This document shows, piece by piece, positions 14,716-27,949 of a DNA stretch of 64,000 bases. Made by a program: the position numbers and the translations under genes. The notes beneath the pieces were generated by a model, which saw only the letters and a program-made list of their open reading frames with translations, was not told where the DNA came from and ran no database searches. Position 1 is the first letter of the stretch, and each line of letters begins with the position of its first letter. The DNA comes from Ptiloglossa arizonensis (taxonomy: Eukaryota; Arthropoda; Insecta; Hymenoptera; Colletidae), in contig NW_027478718.1 of the NCBI RefSeq assembly GCF_051014685.1, positions 186,001 to 250,000 on the forward strand, given 5' to 3'.

Positions 14716-14757
14716 CCTACGATATTCGTTATACGTTATACGTTATTAGTGATACGT
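14716..14757 (+). repeat. CCTACGATATTCG cassette (right-hand subtype), one of about 40
   Basis: A recurring run of altered heptamers: CCTACGATATTCG, then plain units, then TTATTAGTGATACG, usually preceded by GTCATACG. About 40 copies were seen by eye from 11511 to 58439, for example 14716, 15897, 16813, 31726, 33525, 43115 and 43605. The left segment has a diverged version, TCTACGATATTCTTT followed by TTATTAGTTATACG, at 128, 1878, 5871, 6343, 6993, 7472 and elsewhere. No protein-binding role can be read from the sequence. Confidence 0.85.
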
Positions 14758-15127
14758 TATACGTTATACGTTATACGTTATACGTTATACGTTATACGTT
14801 ATACTTTATACGTTATACGTTATACGTTATACGTTATACGTTATACGTTATACGTTATACGTTATACGTTATACGTTATACGTTATACGTTATACGTTAT
14901 ACGTTATACGTTAAACGTTATACGTTATACGTTATACGTTATACGTTATACGTTATACGTTATACGTTATACGTTATACGTTATACGTTATACGTTATAC
15001 GTTATACGTTATACGTTATACGTTATACGTTATACGTTATACGTTATACGTTATACGTATACGTTATACGTTATACGTTATACGTTATACGTTATACGTT
15101 ATACGTTATACGTTATACGTTATACGT

Positions 15128-15189
15128 TATGCGTTATACGTTATGCGTTATACGTTATGCGTTATACGTTATGCGTTATACGTTATGCG
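15128..15189 (+). repeat. 14-bp dimer run (TTATACG alternating with TTATGCG)
   Basis: GCG-bearing units fall at 15131, 15145, 15159, 15173 and 15187, alternating with the standard unit. Shorter versions with four altered units lie near 16347-16391 and 21730-21774. In all three places a TCATAGG or TCATACG word follows, so these are likely copies of one block. Confidence 0.85.
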
Positions 15190-16965
15190 TTATACGTTAT
15201 ACGTCATAGGTTATACGTCATACGTTATACGTTATACGTTATACGTTATACGTTATACGTTATACGTTATACGTTATACGTTATACGTTATACGTTATAC
15301 GTTATACGTTATACGTTATACGTTATACGTTATACGTTATACGTTATACGTTATACGTTATACTTTATACGTTATACGTTATACGTTATACGTTATACGT
15401 TATACGTTACACGTTATACGTCATAGGTTATACGTCATAGGTTATACGTTATACGTTATACGTTATACGTTATACGTTATACGTTATACGTTATACGTTA
15501 TACGTTATACGTTATACGTTATACGTTATACGTTATACGTTATACGTTATACGTTATACGTTATACGTTATACGTTATACGTTATACGTTATACGTTATA
15601 CGTTATACGTTATACGTTATACGTTATACGTTATACGTTATACGTTATACGTTATACGTTATACGTTATACGTTATACGTTATACGTTATACGTTATACG
15701 TTATACGTTATACTTTATACGTTATACGTTATACGTTATACGTTATACGTTATACGTTATACGTTATACGTTATACGTTACACGTTATACGTCATAGGTT
15801 ATACGTTATACGTTATACGTTATACGTTTACGTTATACGTTATACGTTATACGTTATACGTTATACGTTATACGTCATACGTTATACGTTATACGTCCTA
15901 CGATATTCGTTATACGTTATACGTTATTAGTGATACGTTATACGTTATACGTTATACGTTATACGTTATACGTTATACGTTATACTTTATACGTTATACG
16001 TTATACGTTATACGTTATACGTTATACGTTATACGTTATACGTTATACGTTATACGTTATACGTTATACGTTATACGTTATACGTTATACGTTATACGTT
16101 AAACGTTATACGTTATACGTTATACGTTATACGTTATACGTTATACGTTATACGTTATACGTTATACGTTATACGTTATACGTTATACGTTATACGTTAT
16201 ACGTTATACGTTATACGTTATACGTTATACGTTATACGTTATACGTTATACGTTATACGTTATACGTTATACGTTATACGTTATACGTTATACGTTATAC
16301 GTTATACGTTATACGTTATACGTTATACGTTATACGTTATACGTTATGCGTTATACGTTATGCGTTATACGTTATGCGTTATACGTTATGCGTTATACGT
16401 TATACGTCATACGTTATACGTCATAGGTTATACGTCATACGTTATACGTTATACGTTATACGTTATACGTTATACGTTATACGTTATACGTTATACGTTA
16501 TACGTTATACGTTATACGTTATACGTTATACGTTATACGTTATACGTTATACGTTATACGTTATACGTTATACGTTATACGTTATACGTTATACGTTATA
16601 CGTTATACGTTATACGTTATACGTTATACTTTATACGTTATACGTTATACGTTATACGTTATACGTTATACGTTATACGTTATACGTTATACGTTATACG
16701 TTACACGTTATACGTCATAGGTTATACGTTATACGTTATACGTTATACGTTTACGTTATACGTTATACGTTATACGTTATACGTTATACGTCATACGTTA
16801 TACGTTATACGTCCTACGATATTCGTTATACGTTATACGTTATTAGTGATACGTTATACGTTATACGTTATACGTTATACGTTATACGTCATACGTTATA
16901 CGTTATTCGTAATACGTTATACGTTATACGTTATACGTCATACGTTATACGTTATTCGTAATACG

Positions 16966-16970
16966 TTATA
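16966..16970 (+). repeat. Target site duplication, left of LTR copy A
   Basis: TTATA directly before the TGTAG end, matched by TTATA at 17928-17932 directly after CTACA. Unoccupied versions of this junction elsewhere in the array contain a single TTATA, which supports a true 5-bp duplication even though the target is repetitive. Confidence 0.85.
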
Positions 16971-17059
16971 TGTAGCTGCTCGTGGTAGATCTCGAGGATC
17001 TTTCGAGCATTGAATGTGTTTGCACGATGGGTGCCGACTATAGATGACTCGAAGGACCA

Positions 17060-17075
17060 CCTTCCCGTTGGAAGG
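17060..17075 (+). other. Hairpin in LTR copy A
   Basis: CCTTCC, loop CGTT, GGAAGG: a perfect 6-bp stem. Two further inverted repeats lie in the same LTR: CCCTT-GAATT-AAGGG at 17528-17542 and the palindrome CGTCGCGACG at 17632-17641. All three recur in copy B, 8715 bp downstream. They may be structural or regulatory elements of the LTR, but no function is shown. Confidence 0.6.
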
Positions 17076-17821
17076 ACTAACTGTTGTTGATCGTTGTCCA
17101 CTAGGCTGGACCGATGGAGGTTGTAATGCCGCCTTCGAGGTCTCCGCCGCTTGCTGCTCTCACGTCCAGGGGGGTGTTGAGCGTTGTCCTCACACACGGC
17201 GCCTCACTGGATGCACAAGTCGGTTGCCGAACTTCCTCGAAGGTCCAAGATTCCGTGGAGGCTCGAGGGATTGCTGGTAATTCCCTCGAGGAGTGCAAGT
17301 TCCTTGTGGGAACTAACGCCGGAAGCTTCACACGTCAATCCGTGCGTTCAGGCCAAAACTCTAACCTTGATCTCTTAGCTGTACTCTGTACGCCTTGGTT
17401 GTAAGCCCTTGGCGATACTCTGTACACTCTAGTCGTCGACCCTTGGTTCTATTGTCTTGGTGGTATTCTGTGCAACTAATCTAAGATTTCTCGGGTCAGT
17501 GCAAACGTCGCCTCGGTTCGCCCTACTCCCTTGAATTAAGGGTGGGTGGCGACGAATGCCTGACCAATTACGACGGGTCCTAGTCCCGCCGAATCTAGGA
17601 CATGCCCATCGCTATGGGGCTTAGGTTGGGGCGTCGCGACGTAGACAGGGTGTCCAAACCCCCGCAGGCCTGGGCTGGAATTTTCCGGCATCTTGAATGA
17701 TGCAACAAACGGCGCTAGGGCCTCGCGTGCCAGGCGATGCGGAGGGTCCCTGTCTAAGTGCCTGCAGTGGTTTATGACGGGAAATAGCTATCACTGGCTC
17801 CGTGCCTCGAGTCGAACAACA

Positions 17822-17827
17822 AATAAA
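17822..17827 (+). promoter_or_regulatory. Putative polyadenylation signal in LTR copy A
   Basis: AATAAA about 100 bp before the 3' end of the LTR, a plausible place for the signal that ends retrotransposon transcripts. The same hexamer is at 26537-26542 in copy B. Confidence 0.5.
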
Positions 17828-17927
17828 CGGACCCTCGGTGACAGGCCCGTGCCGTAGCCATGTGGACAATTTCTCTAACAAACTCGAAGCACGGTCCCGC
17901 CATAAAACGCAGCTGCAATCCTCTACA

Positions 17928-20900
17928 TTATACGTGATACGTTATACGTTGTACGTTATACGTTATACGTTATACGTTATAAGTTATACGTTATACGTCA
18001 TAGGTTATACGTTATACGTTATAGGTTATACGTTATACGTTATACGTTATACGTTATACGTTATACGTTATGCGTTATACGTTATACGTTATGCGTTATA
18101 CGTTATACGTTATACGTTATACGTTATACGTTATACGTTATACGTTATACGTTATACGTTATACGTTATACGTTATACGTTATACGTTATACGTTATACG
18201 TTATACGTTATACGTTATACGTTATACGTTATACGTTATACGTTATACGTTATACGTTATACGTTATACGTTATACGTTATACGTTATACGTTATACGTT
18301 ATACGTTATACGTTATACGTTATACGTTATACGTTATACGTTATACGTTATACGTTATACGTTATACGTTATACGTTATACGTTATACGTTATACGCTAT
18401 ACGTTATACGTTATACGTTATACGTTATACGTTATACGTTATACGTTATACGTTATACGTTATACGTTATACGTTATACGTTATACGTTATACGTTATAC
18501 GTTATACGTTATTAGTTATACGTTATACGTTATACGTTATACGTCATAGGTTATGCGTTATACGTTATGCGTTATACGTTATACGTTATACGTTATACGT
18601 TATACGTTATACGTTATACGTCATAGGTTATACGTTATACGTTATACGTTATACGTTATACGTTATACGTTATACGTTATACGTTATACGTTATACGTTA
18701 TACGTTATACGTTATACGTTATACGTTATACGTTATACGTTATACGTTATACGTTATACGTTATACGTTACACGTTACACGTTACACGTTATACGTTATA
18801 CGTTATACGTTATACGTTATACGTTATACGTTATACGTTATACGTTATACGTTATACGTTATACGTTATACGTTATACGTTATACGTTATACGTTATACG
18901 TTATACGTTATACGTTATACGTTATACGTTATACGTTATACGTCATAGGTTATACGTTATACGTTATACGTTATACGTTATACGTTATACGTTATACGTT
19001 ATACGTTATACGTTATACGTTATACGTTATACGTTATACGTTATACGTTATACGTTATACGTTATACGTTATACGTTATACGTTATACGTTATACGTCAT
19101 AGGTTATACGTTATACGTTATACGTTATACGTTATACGTTATACGTTATACGTTATACGTTATACGTTATACGTTATACGTTATACGTTATACGTTATAC
19201 GTTATACGTTATACGTTATACGTTGTACGTTATACGTTATACGTTATACGTTATTCGTTATACGTTATACGTTATACATTACATGTTATACGTTATACGT
19301 TATACGTTATACGTTATACGTTATAAGTTATACGTTATACGTCATAGGTTATACGTTATACGTTATACGTTATACGTTATACGTTATACGTTATACGTTA
19401 TACGTTATACGTTATGCGTTATACGTTATACGTTATGCGTTATGCGTTATACGTTATACGTTATACGTCATAGGTTATACGTTATACGTTATACGTTATA
19501 CGTTATACGTTATACGTTATACGTTATACGTTATACGTTATACGTTATACGTTATACGTTATACGTTATACGTTATACGTTATACGTCCTACGATATTCG
19601 TTATACGTTATAAGTTATACGTTATACGTCATAGGTTATACGTGATACGTTATACGTTATACGTTATACGTTATACGTTATACGTTATACGTTATTCGTT
19701 ATACGTTATACGTTATACGTTATACGTTATACGTTATACGTTATACGTTATACTTTATACGTTATACGTTATACGTTATACGTTATACGTTATACGTTAT
19801 ACGTTATACGTTATACTTTATACGTTATACGTTATACGTTATACGTTATACGTTATACGTTATACGTTATACGTTATACGTTATACGTTATACGTTATAC
19901 TTTATACGTTATACGTTATACGTTATACGTTATACGTTATACGTTATACGTTACACGTTATACGTCATAGGTTATACGTCATAGGTTATACGTTATACGT
20001 TATACGTTATACGTTATACGTTATACGTTATACGTTATACGTTATACGTTATACGTTATACGTTATACGTTATACGTTATACGTTATACGTTATACGTTA
20101 TACGTTATACGTTATACGTTATACGTTATACGTTATACGTTATACGTTATACGTTATACTTTATACGTTATACGTTATACGTTATACGTTATACGTTATA
20201 CGTTATACGTTATACGTTATACGTTATACGTTATACGTTATACGTTATACGTTATACTTTATACGTTATACGTTATACGTTATACGTTATACGTTATACG
20301 TTACACGTTATACGTCATAGGTTATACGTCATAGGTTATACGTTATACGTTATACGTTATACGTTATACGTTATACGTTATACGTTATACGTTATACGTT
20401 ATACGTTATACGTTATACGTTATACGTTATACGTTATACGTTATACGTTATACGTTATACGTTATACGTTATACGTTATACGTTATACGTTATACGTTAT
20501 ACGTTATACGTTATACGTTATACTTTATACGTTATACGTTATACGTTATACGTTATACGTTATACGTTATACGTTATACGTTATACGTTATACGTTATAC
20601 GTTATACGTTATACGTTATACGTTATACGTTATACGTTATACGTTATACGTTATACGTTATACGTTATACGTTATACGTTATACGTTATACGTTATACGT
20701 TATACGTTATACGTTATACGTTATACTTTATACGTTATACGTTATACGTTATACGTTATACGTTATACGTTATACGTTATACGTTATACGTTATACGTTA
20801 TACGTTATACTTTATACGTTATACGTTATACGTTATACGTTATACGTTATACGTTACACGTTATACGTCATAGGTTATACGTCATAGGTTATACGTTATA

Positions 20901-23900
20901 CGTTATACGTTATACGTTATACGTTATACGTTATACGTTATACGTTATACGTTATACGTTATACGTTATACGTTATACGTTATACGTTATACGTTATACG
21001 TTATACGTTATACGTTATACGTTATACGTTATACGTTATACGTTATACGTTATACGTTATACGTTATACGTTATACGTTATACGTTATACGTTATACGTT
21101 ATACGTTATACGTTATACGTTATACGTTATACGTTATACGTTATACTTTATACGTTATACGTTATACGTTATACGTTATACGTTATACGTTATACGTTAT
21201 ACGTTATACGTTACACGTTATACGTCATAGGTTATACGTTATACGTTATACGCTATACGTTTACGTTATACGTTATACGTTATACGTTATACGTTATACG
21301 TTATACGTCATGCGTTATACGTTATACGTCCTACGATATTCGTTATACGTTATACGTTATTAGTGATACGTTATACGTTATACGTTATACGTTATACGTT
21401 ATACGTTATACGTTATACTTTATACGTTATACGTTATACGTTATACGTTATACGTTATACGTTATACGTTATACGTTATACGTTATACGTTATACGTTAT
21501 ACGTTATACGTTATACGTTAAACGTTATACGTTATACGTTATACGTTATACGTTATACGTTATACGTTATACGTTATACGTTATACGTTATACGTTATAC
21601 GTTATACGTTATACGTTATACGTTATACGTTATACGTTATACGTTATACGTTATACGTTATACGTTATACGTTATACGTTATACGTTATACGTTATACGT
21701 TATACGTTATACGTTATACGTTATACGTTATGCGTTATACGTTATGCGTTATACGTTATGCGTTATACGTTATGCGTTATACGTTATACGTCATAGGTTA
21801 TACGTCATACGTTATACGTTATACGTTATACGTCATACGTTATACGTTATACGTTATACGTTATACGTTATACGTTATACGTTATACGTTATACGTTATA
21901 CGTTATACGTTATACGTTATACGTTATACGTTATACGTTATACGTTATACGTTATACGTTATACGTTATACGTTATACGTTATACGTTATACGTTATACG
22001 TTATACGTTATACGTTATACGTTATACGTTATACGTTATACGTTATACGTTATACGTTATACGTTATACGTTATACGTTATACGTTATACGTTATACTTT
22101 ATACGTTATACGTTATACGTTATACGTTATACGTTATACGTTATACGTTATACGTTATACGTTACACGTTATACGTCATAGGTTATACGTTATACGTTAT
22201 ACGTTATACGTTTACGTTATACGTTATACGTTATACGTTATACGTTATACGTTATACGTCATACGTTATACGTTATACGTCCTACGATATTCGTTATACG
22301 TTATACGTTATTAGTGATACGTTATACGTTATACGTTATACGTTATACGTTATACGTTATACGTTATACGTTATACGTTATACGTTATACTTTATACGTT
22401 ACACGTTATACGACATAGATTATACGTTATACGTTATACGTTATACGTTATACGTTATACGTTATACGTTATACGTTATACGTTATACGATATACGTTAT
22501 ACGCCATACGTTATACGTTATACGTCCTACGATATTCGTTATACGTTATACGTTATTAGTGATACGTTATACGTTATACGTTATACGTTATACGTTATAC
22601 GTTATACGTTATACGTTATGCGTTATACGTTATACGTTATACGTTATACGTTATACGTTATACGTTATACGTTATACGTTATACGTTATACGTTATACGT
22701 TATACGTTATACGTTATACGTTATACGTTATACGTTATACGTTATACGTTATACGTTATACGTTATACGTTATACGTTATACGTTATACGTTATACGTTA
22801 TACGTTATACGTTATACGTTATACGTTATACGTTATACGTTATACGTTATACGTTATACGTTATACGTTATACGCTATACGTTATACGTTATACGTTATA
22901 CGTTATACGTTATACGTTATACGTTATACGTTATACGTTATACGTTATACGTTATACGTTATACGTTATACGTTATACGTTATACGTTATACGTTATACG
23001 TTATACGTTATACGTTATTAGTTATACGTTATACGTTATACGTTATACGTCATAGGTTATGCGTTATACGTTATGCGTTATACGTTATACGTTATACGTT
23101 ATACGTTATACGTTATACGTTATACGTCATAGGTTATACGTTATACGTTATACGTTATACGTTATACGTTATACGTTATACGTTATACGTTATACGTTAT
23201 ACGTTATACGTTATACGTTATACGTTATACGTTATACGTTATACGTTATACGTTATACGTTACACGTTACACGTTACACGTTATACGTTATACGTTATAC
23301 GTTATACGTTATACGTTATACGTTATACGTTATACGTTATACGTTATACGTTATACGTTATACGTTATACGTTATACGTTATACGTTATACGTTATACGT
23401 TATACGTTATACGTTATACGTTATACGTCATAGGTTATACGTTATACGTTATACGTTATACGTTATACGTTATACGTTATACGTTATACGTTATACGTTA
23501 TACGTTATACGTTATACGTTATACGTTATACGTTATACGTTATACGTTATACGTTATACATTACATGTTATACGTTATACGTTATACGTTATACGTTATA
23601 CGTTATAAGTTATACGTTATACGTCATAGGTTATACGTTATACGTTATACGTTATACGTTATACGTTATACGTCATACGTTATACATTATACGTCCTACG
23701 ATATTCGTTATACGTTATACGTTATTAGTTATACGTTATACGTTATACGTTATACGTCATAGGTTATACGTTATACGTTATGCGTTATACGTTATACGTT
23801 ATACGTTATACGTTATACGTTATACGTTATACGTTATACGTTATACGTTATACGTTATACGTTATACGTTATACGTTATACGTTATACGTTATACGTTAT

Positions 23901-25685
23901 ACGTTATACGTTATACGTTATACGTTATACGTTATACGTTATACGTTATACGTTATACGTTATACGTTATACGTTATACGTTATACGTTATACGTTATAC
24001 GTTATACGTTATACGTTATACGTTATACGTTATACGTTATACGTTATACGTTATACTTTATACGTTATACGTTATACGTTATACGTTATACGTTATACGT
24101 TATACGTTACACGTTATACGTCATAGGTTATACGTTATACGTTATACGTTATACGTTATACGTTATACGTTATACGTTATACGTTATACGTCATAGGTTA
24201 TACGTTATCCGTTATACGTTATGCGTTATACGTTATACGTTATACGTCATAGGTTATACGTTATACGTTATACGATATACGTTATACGTTATACGTTATA
24301 CGTTATACGTTATACGTTATACGTTATACGTTATACGTTATACGTTATACGTTATACGTTATACGTTATACGTTATACGTTATACGTTATACGTTATACG
24401 TTATACGTTATACGTTATACGTTATACGTTATACGTTATACGTTATACGTTATACGTTATACGTTATACGTTATACGTTATACGTTATACGTTATACGTT
24501 ATACGTTATACGTTATACGTTATACTTTATACGTTATACGTTATACGTTATACGTTATACGTTATACGTTATACGTTATGCGTTATACGTTACACGTTAT
24601 ACGTCATAGGTTATACGTTATACGTTATACGTTATACGTTTACGTTATACGTTATACGTTATACGTTATACGTTATACGTTATACGTTATACGTCATACG
24701 TTATACGTTATACGTCCTACGATATTCGTTATACGTTATACGTTATCAGTGATACGTTATACGTTATACGTTATACGTTATACGTTATACGTTATACGTT
24801 ATACGTCATAGGTTATACGTTATACGTTATACGTTATACGTTATACGTTATACGTTATACGTTATACGTTATACGTTATACGTTATACGTTATACGTTAT
24901 ACGTTATACGTTATACGTTATACGTTATACGTTATACGTTATACGTTATACGTTATACGTTATACGTTATACGTTATACGTTATACTTTATACGTTATAC
25001 GTTATACGTTATACGTTATACGTTATACGTTATACGTTATACGTTACACGTTATACGTCATAGGTTATACGTTATACGTTATACGTTATACGTTATACGT
25101 TATACGTTATACGTTATACGTTATACGTTATACGTTATACGTTATACGTTATACGTTATACGTTATACGTTATACTTTATACGTTATACGTTATACGTTA
25201 TACGTTATACGTTATACGTTATACGTTATACGTTACACGTTATACGTCATAGGTTATACGTTATACGTTATACGTTATACGTTATACGTTATACGTTATA
25301 CGTTATACGTTATACGTTATACGTTATACGTCATACGTTATACGTTATACGTCCTACGATATTCGTTATACGTTATACGTTATTAGTGATACGTTATACG
25401 TTATACGTTATACGTTATACGTTATACGTTATACGTTATACGTTATACGTTATACGTTATACGTTATACGTTATACGTTATACGTTATACGTTATACGTT
25501 ATACGTTATACGTTATACGTTATACGTTATACGTTATACGTTATACGTTGTACGTTATACGTTATACGTTATACGTTATTCGTTATACGTTATACGTTAT
25601 ACATTACATGTTATACGTTATACGTTATACGTTATACGTTATACGTTATACGTCATACGTTATACGTTATTCGTAATACGTTATA
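17928..25685 (+). repeat. TTATACG satellite between the two LTR copies
   Basis: Mostly plain heptamers with the same variant words as 9530-16970: TTATAAGTTATACG followed by TCATAGG, CATTACATG (19277 and 23561), CTTTAT, paired TCATAGG words (19967/19981, 20317/20331, 20867/20881) and CCTACGATATTCG cassettes. TTACACG triplets occur near 18768 and 23260. One-base-short units CGTTTACG occur near 21258, 22209 and 24638. Large parts repeat the 11.7-16.6 kb region. No gene is seen. Confidence 0.97.
25681..25685 (+). repeat. Target site duplication, left of LTR copy B
   Basis: TTATA before TGTAG, matched by TTATA at 26643-26647 after CTACA. Both flanks match those of copy A: ATTCGTAATACG on the left and CGTGATACG then TTGTACG on the right. 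Confidence 0.85.
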
Positions 25686-26642
25686 TGTAGCTGCTCGTGG
25701 TAGATCTCGAGGATCTTTCGAGCATTGAATGTGTTTGCACGATGGGTGCCGACTATAGATGACTCGAAGGACCACCTTCCCGTTGGAAGGACTAACTGTT
25801 GTTGATCGTTGTCCACTAGGCTGGACCGATGGAGGTTGTAATGCCGCCTTCGAGGTCTCCGCCGCTTGCTGCTCTCACGTCCAGGGGGGTGTTGAGCGTT
25901 GTCCTCACACACGGCGCCTCACTGGATGCACAAGTCGGTTGCCGAACTTCCTCGAAGGTCCAAGATTCCGTGGAGGCTCGAGGGATTGCTGGTAATTCCC
26001 TCGAGGAGTGCAAGTTCTTTGTGGGAACTAACGCCGGAAGCTTCACACGTCAATCCGTGCGTTCAGGCCAAAACTCTAACCTTGATCTCTTAGCTGTACT
26101 CTGTACGCCTTGGTTGTAAGCCCTTGGCGATACTCTGTACACTCTAGTCGTCGACCCTTGGTTCTATTGTCTTGGTGGTATTCTGTGCAACTAATCTAAG
26201 ATTTCTCGGGTCAGTGCAAACGTCGCCTCGGTTCGCCCTACTCCCTTGAATTAAGGGTGGGTGGCGACGAATGCCTGACCAATTACGACGGGTCCTAGTC
26301 CCGCCGAATCTAGGACATGCCCATCGCTATGGGGCTTAGGTTGGGGCGTCGCGACGTAGACAGGGTGTCCAAACCCCCGCAGGCCTGGGCTGGAATTTTC
26401 CGGCATCTTGAATGATGCAACAAACGGCGCTAGGGCCTCGCGTGCCAGGCGATGCGGAGGGTCCCTGTCTAAGTGCCTGCAGTGGTTTATGACGGGAAAT
26501 AGCTATCACTGGCTCCGTGCCTCGAGTCGAACAACAAATAAACGGACCCTCGGTGACAGGCCCGTGCCGTAGCCATGTGGACAATTTCTCTAACAAACTC
26601 GAAGCACGGTCCCGCCATAAAACGCAGCTGCAATCCTCTACA
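25686..26642 (+). mobile_element. Solo LTR, copy B (957 bp)
   Basis: Same length, ends, internal hairpins and AATAAA (26537-26542) as copy A. By eye there is one substitution in 957 bp: C at 17303 in copy A is T at 26018 here. It sits at exactly the same satellite junction as copy A. The two are therefore best explained as one insertion copied along with its surrounding array, not as two insertions. The flanking satellite is similar but not identical; for example 18023-18029 reads TTATAGG where copy B has TTATACG. Confidence 0.8.
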
Positions 26643-27949
26643 TTATACGTGATACGTTATACGTTGTACGTTATACGTTATACGTTATACGTTATAAGTT
26701 ATACGTTATACGTCATAGGTTATACGTTATACGTTATACGTTATACGTTATACGTTATACGTTATACGTTATACGTTATGCGTTATACGTTATACGTTAT
26801 GCGTTATACGTTATGCGTTATACGTTATACGTTATACGTTATACGTTATACGTTATACGTTATACGTTATACGTTATACGTTATACGTTATACGTTATAC
26901 GTTATACGTTATACGTTATACGTTATACGTTATACGTTATACGTTATACGTTATACGTTATACGTTATACGTTATACGTTATACGTTATACGTTATACGT
27001 TATACGTTATACGTTATACGTTATACGTTATACGTTATACGTTATACGTTATACGTTATACGTTGTACGTTATACGTTATACGTTATACGTTATTCGTTA
27101 TACGTTATACGTTATACATTACATGTTATACGCTATACGTTATACGTTATACGTTATACGTTATACGTTATACGTTATACGTTATACGTTATACGTTATA
27201 CGTTATACGTTATACGTTATACGTTATACGTTATACGTCATACGTTATACGTTATTCGTAATACGTTATACGTGATACGTTATACGTTGTACGTTATACG
27301 TTATACGTTATACGTTATACGTTATACGTTATACGTTATACGTTATACGTTATACGTTATACGTTATACGTTATACGTCATACGTTATACGTTATTCGTA
27401 ATACGTTATACGTGATACGTTATACGTTGTACGTTATACGTTATACGTTATACGTTATAAGTTATACGTTATACGTCATAGGTTATACGTTATACGTTAT
27501 ACGTTATACGTTATACGTTATACGTTATACGTTATACGTTATGCGTTATACGTTATACGTTATGCGTTATACGTTATACGTTATACGTTATATGTTATAC
27601 GTTATACGTTATACGTTATACGTTATACGTTGTACGTTATACGTTATACGTTATACGTTATTCGTTATACGTTATACGATATTCATTACATGTTATACGT
27701 TATACGTTATACGTTATACGTTATACGTTATACGTCATACGTTATACGTTATTCGTAATACGTTATACGTGATATGTTATACGTTGTACGTTATACGTTA
27801 TACGTTATACGTTATAAGTTATACGTTATACGTCATAGGTTATACGTTATACGTTATACGTTATACGTTATACGTTATACGTTATACGTTATACGTTATA
27901 CGTTATACGTTATACGTTATACGTTATACGTTATGCGTTATACGTTATA

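Larger units (their letters stand above)
9530..16970 (+). repeat. TTATACG satellite array, mostly pure segment
   Basis: Long runs of unaltered TTATACG, for example most of 9660-10020, 10190-10390 and 12465-12680. Variants are sparse and of few kinds: TTATACTTTATACG, TTACACG followed by TCATAGG, paired TCATAGG words 14 bp apart (12838/12852, 13366/13380, 13716/13730 and others), and CCTACGATATTCG blocks at 11511, 14716, 15897 and 16813. Short off-phase units occur near 10583, 11357, 14646, 15058, 15827 and 16750. No gene is present. A forward reading frame of over 900 codons at 10963-13734 is only the heptapeptide translation. Confidence 0.97.
16971..17927 (+). mobile_element. Solo LTR, copy A (957 bp)
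   Basis: A 957-bp block, clearly richer in GC than the satellite, that starts TGTAG and ends CTACA. These are 5-bp inverted ends of the TG...CA type found on LTR retrotransposons. A 5-bp TTATA duplication flanks it. AATAAA at 17822-17827 could be the LTR polyadenylation signal. No primer-binding site, gag, pol or second LTR follows, because satellite resumes at once. This fits LTR-LTR recombination leaving a solo LTR. The strand is assigned from the AATAAA and is tentative. Small reading frames inside (77-96 codons, both strands) overlap each other and show no recognisable domain. A 5-bp duplication fits Gypsy, BEL/Pao or Copia elements, and I cannot choose between them. A non-autonomous element with LTR-like ends is the main alternative. 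Confidence 0.78.

Noticed and set aside
16952..17404. Small reading frames on both strands in LTR copy A, repeated in copy B
   Set aside because: They overlap on opposite strands and in different frames, have no recognisable domain and lie within an LTR. Their conservation between copies A and B reflects recent duplication and not selection.
17802..18515. Frame running from the LTR into the satellite (also at 26517-27275)
   Set aside because: It is an accidental fusion of about 40 LTR codons with heptapeptide repeats; no gene is implied.
16971..26642. LTR spacing of 8715 bp being exactly 1245 heptamers as evidence of perfect phase
   Set aside because: The LTR plus its duplication adds 962 bp, which is 3 over a multiple of 7. 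Three one-base-short units between the copies (near 21258, 22209 and 24638) cancel this, so the exact multiple is a coincidence.
16971..26642. The two LTR blocks as the two ends of one full-length retrotransposon
   Set aside because: The 7.8 kb between them is satellite with no gag, pol or primer-binding site, and each copy has its own TTATA duplication on both sides.
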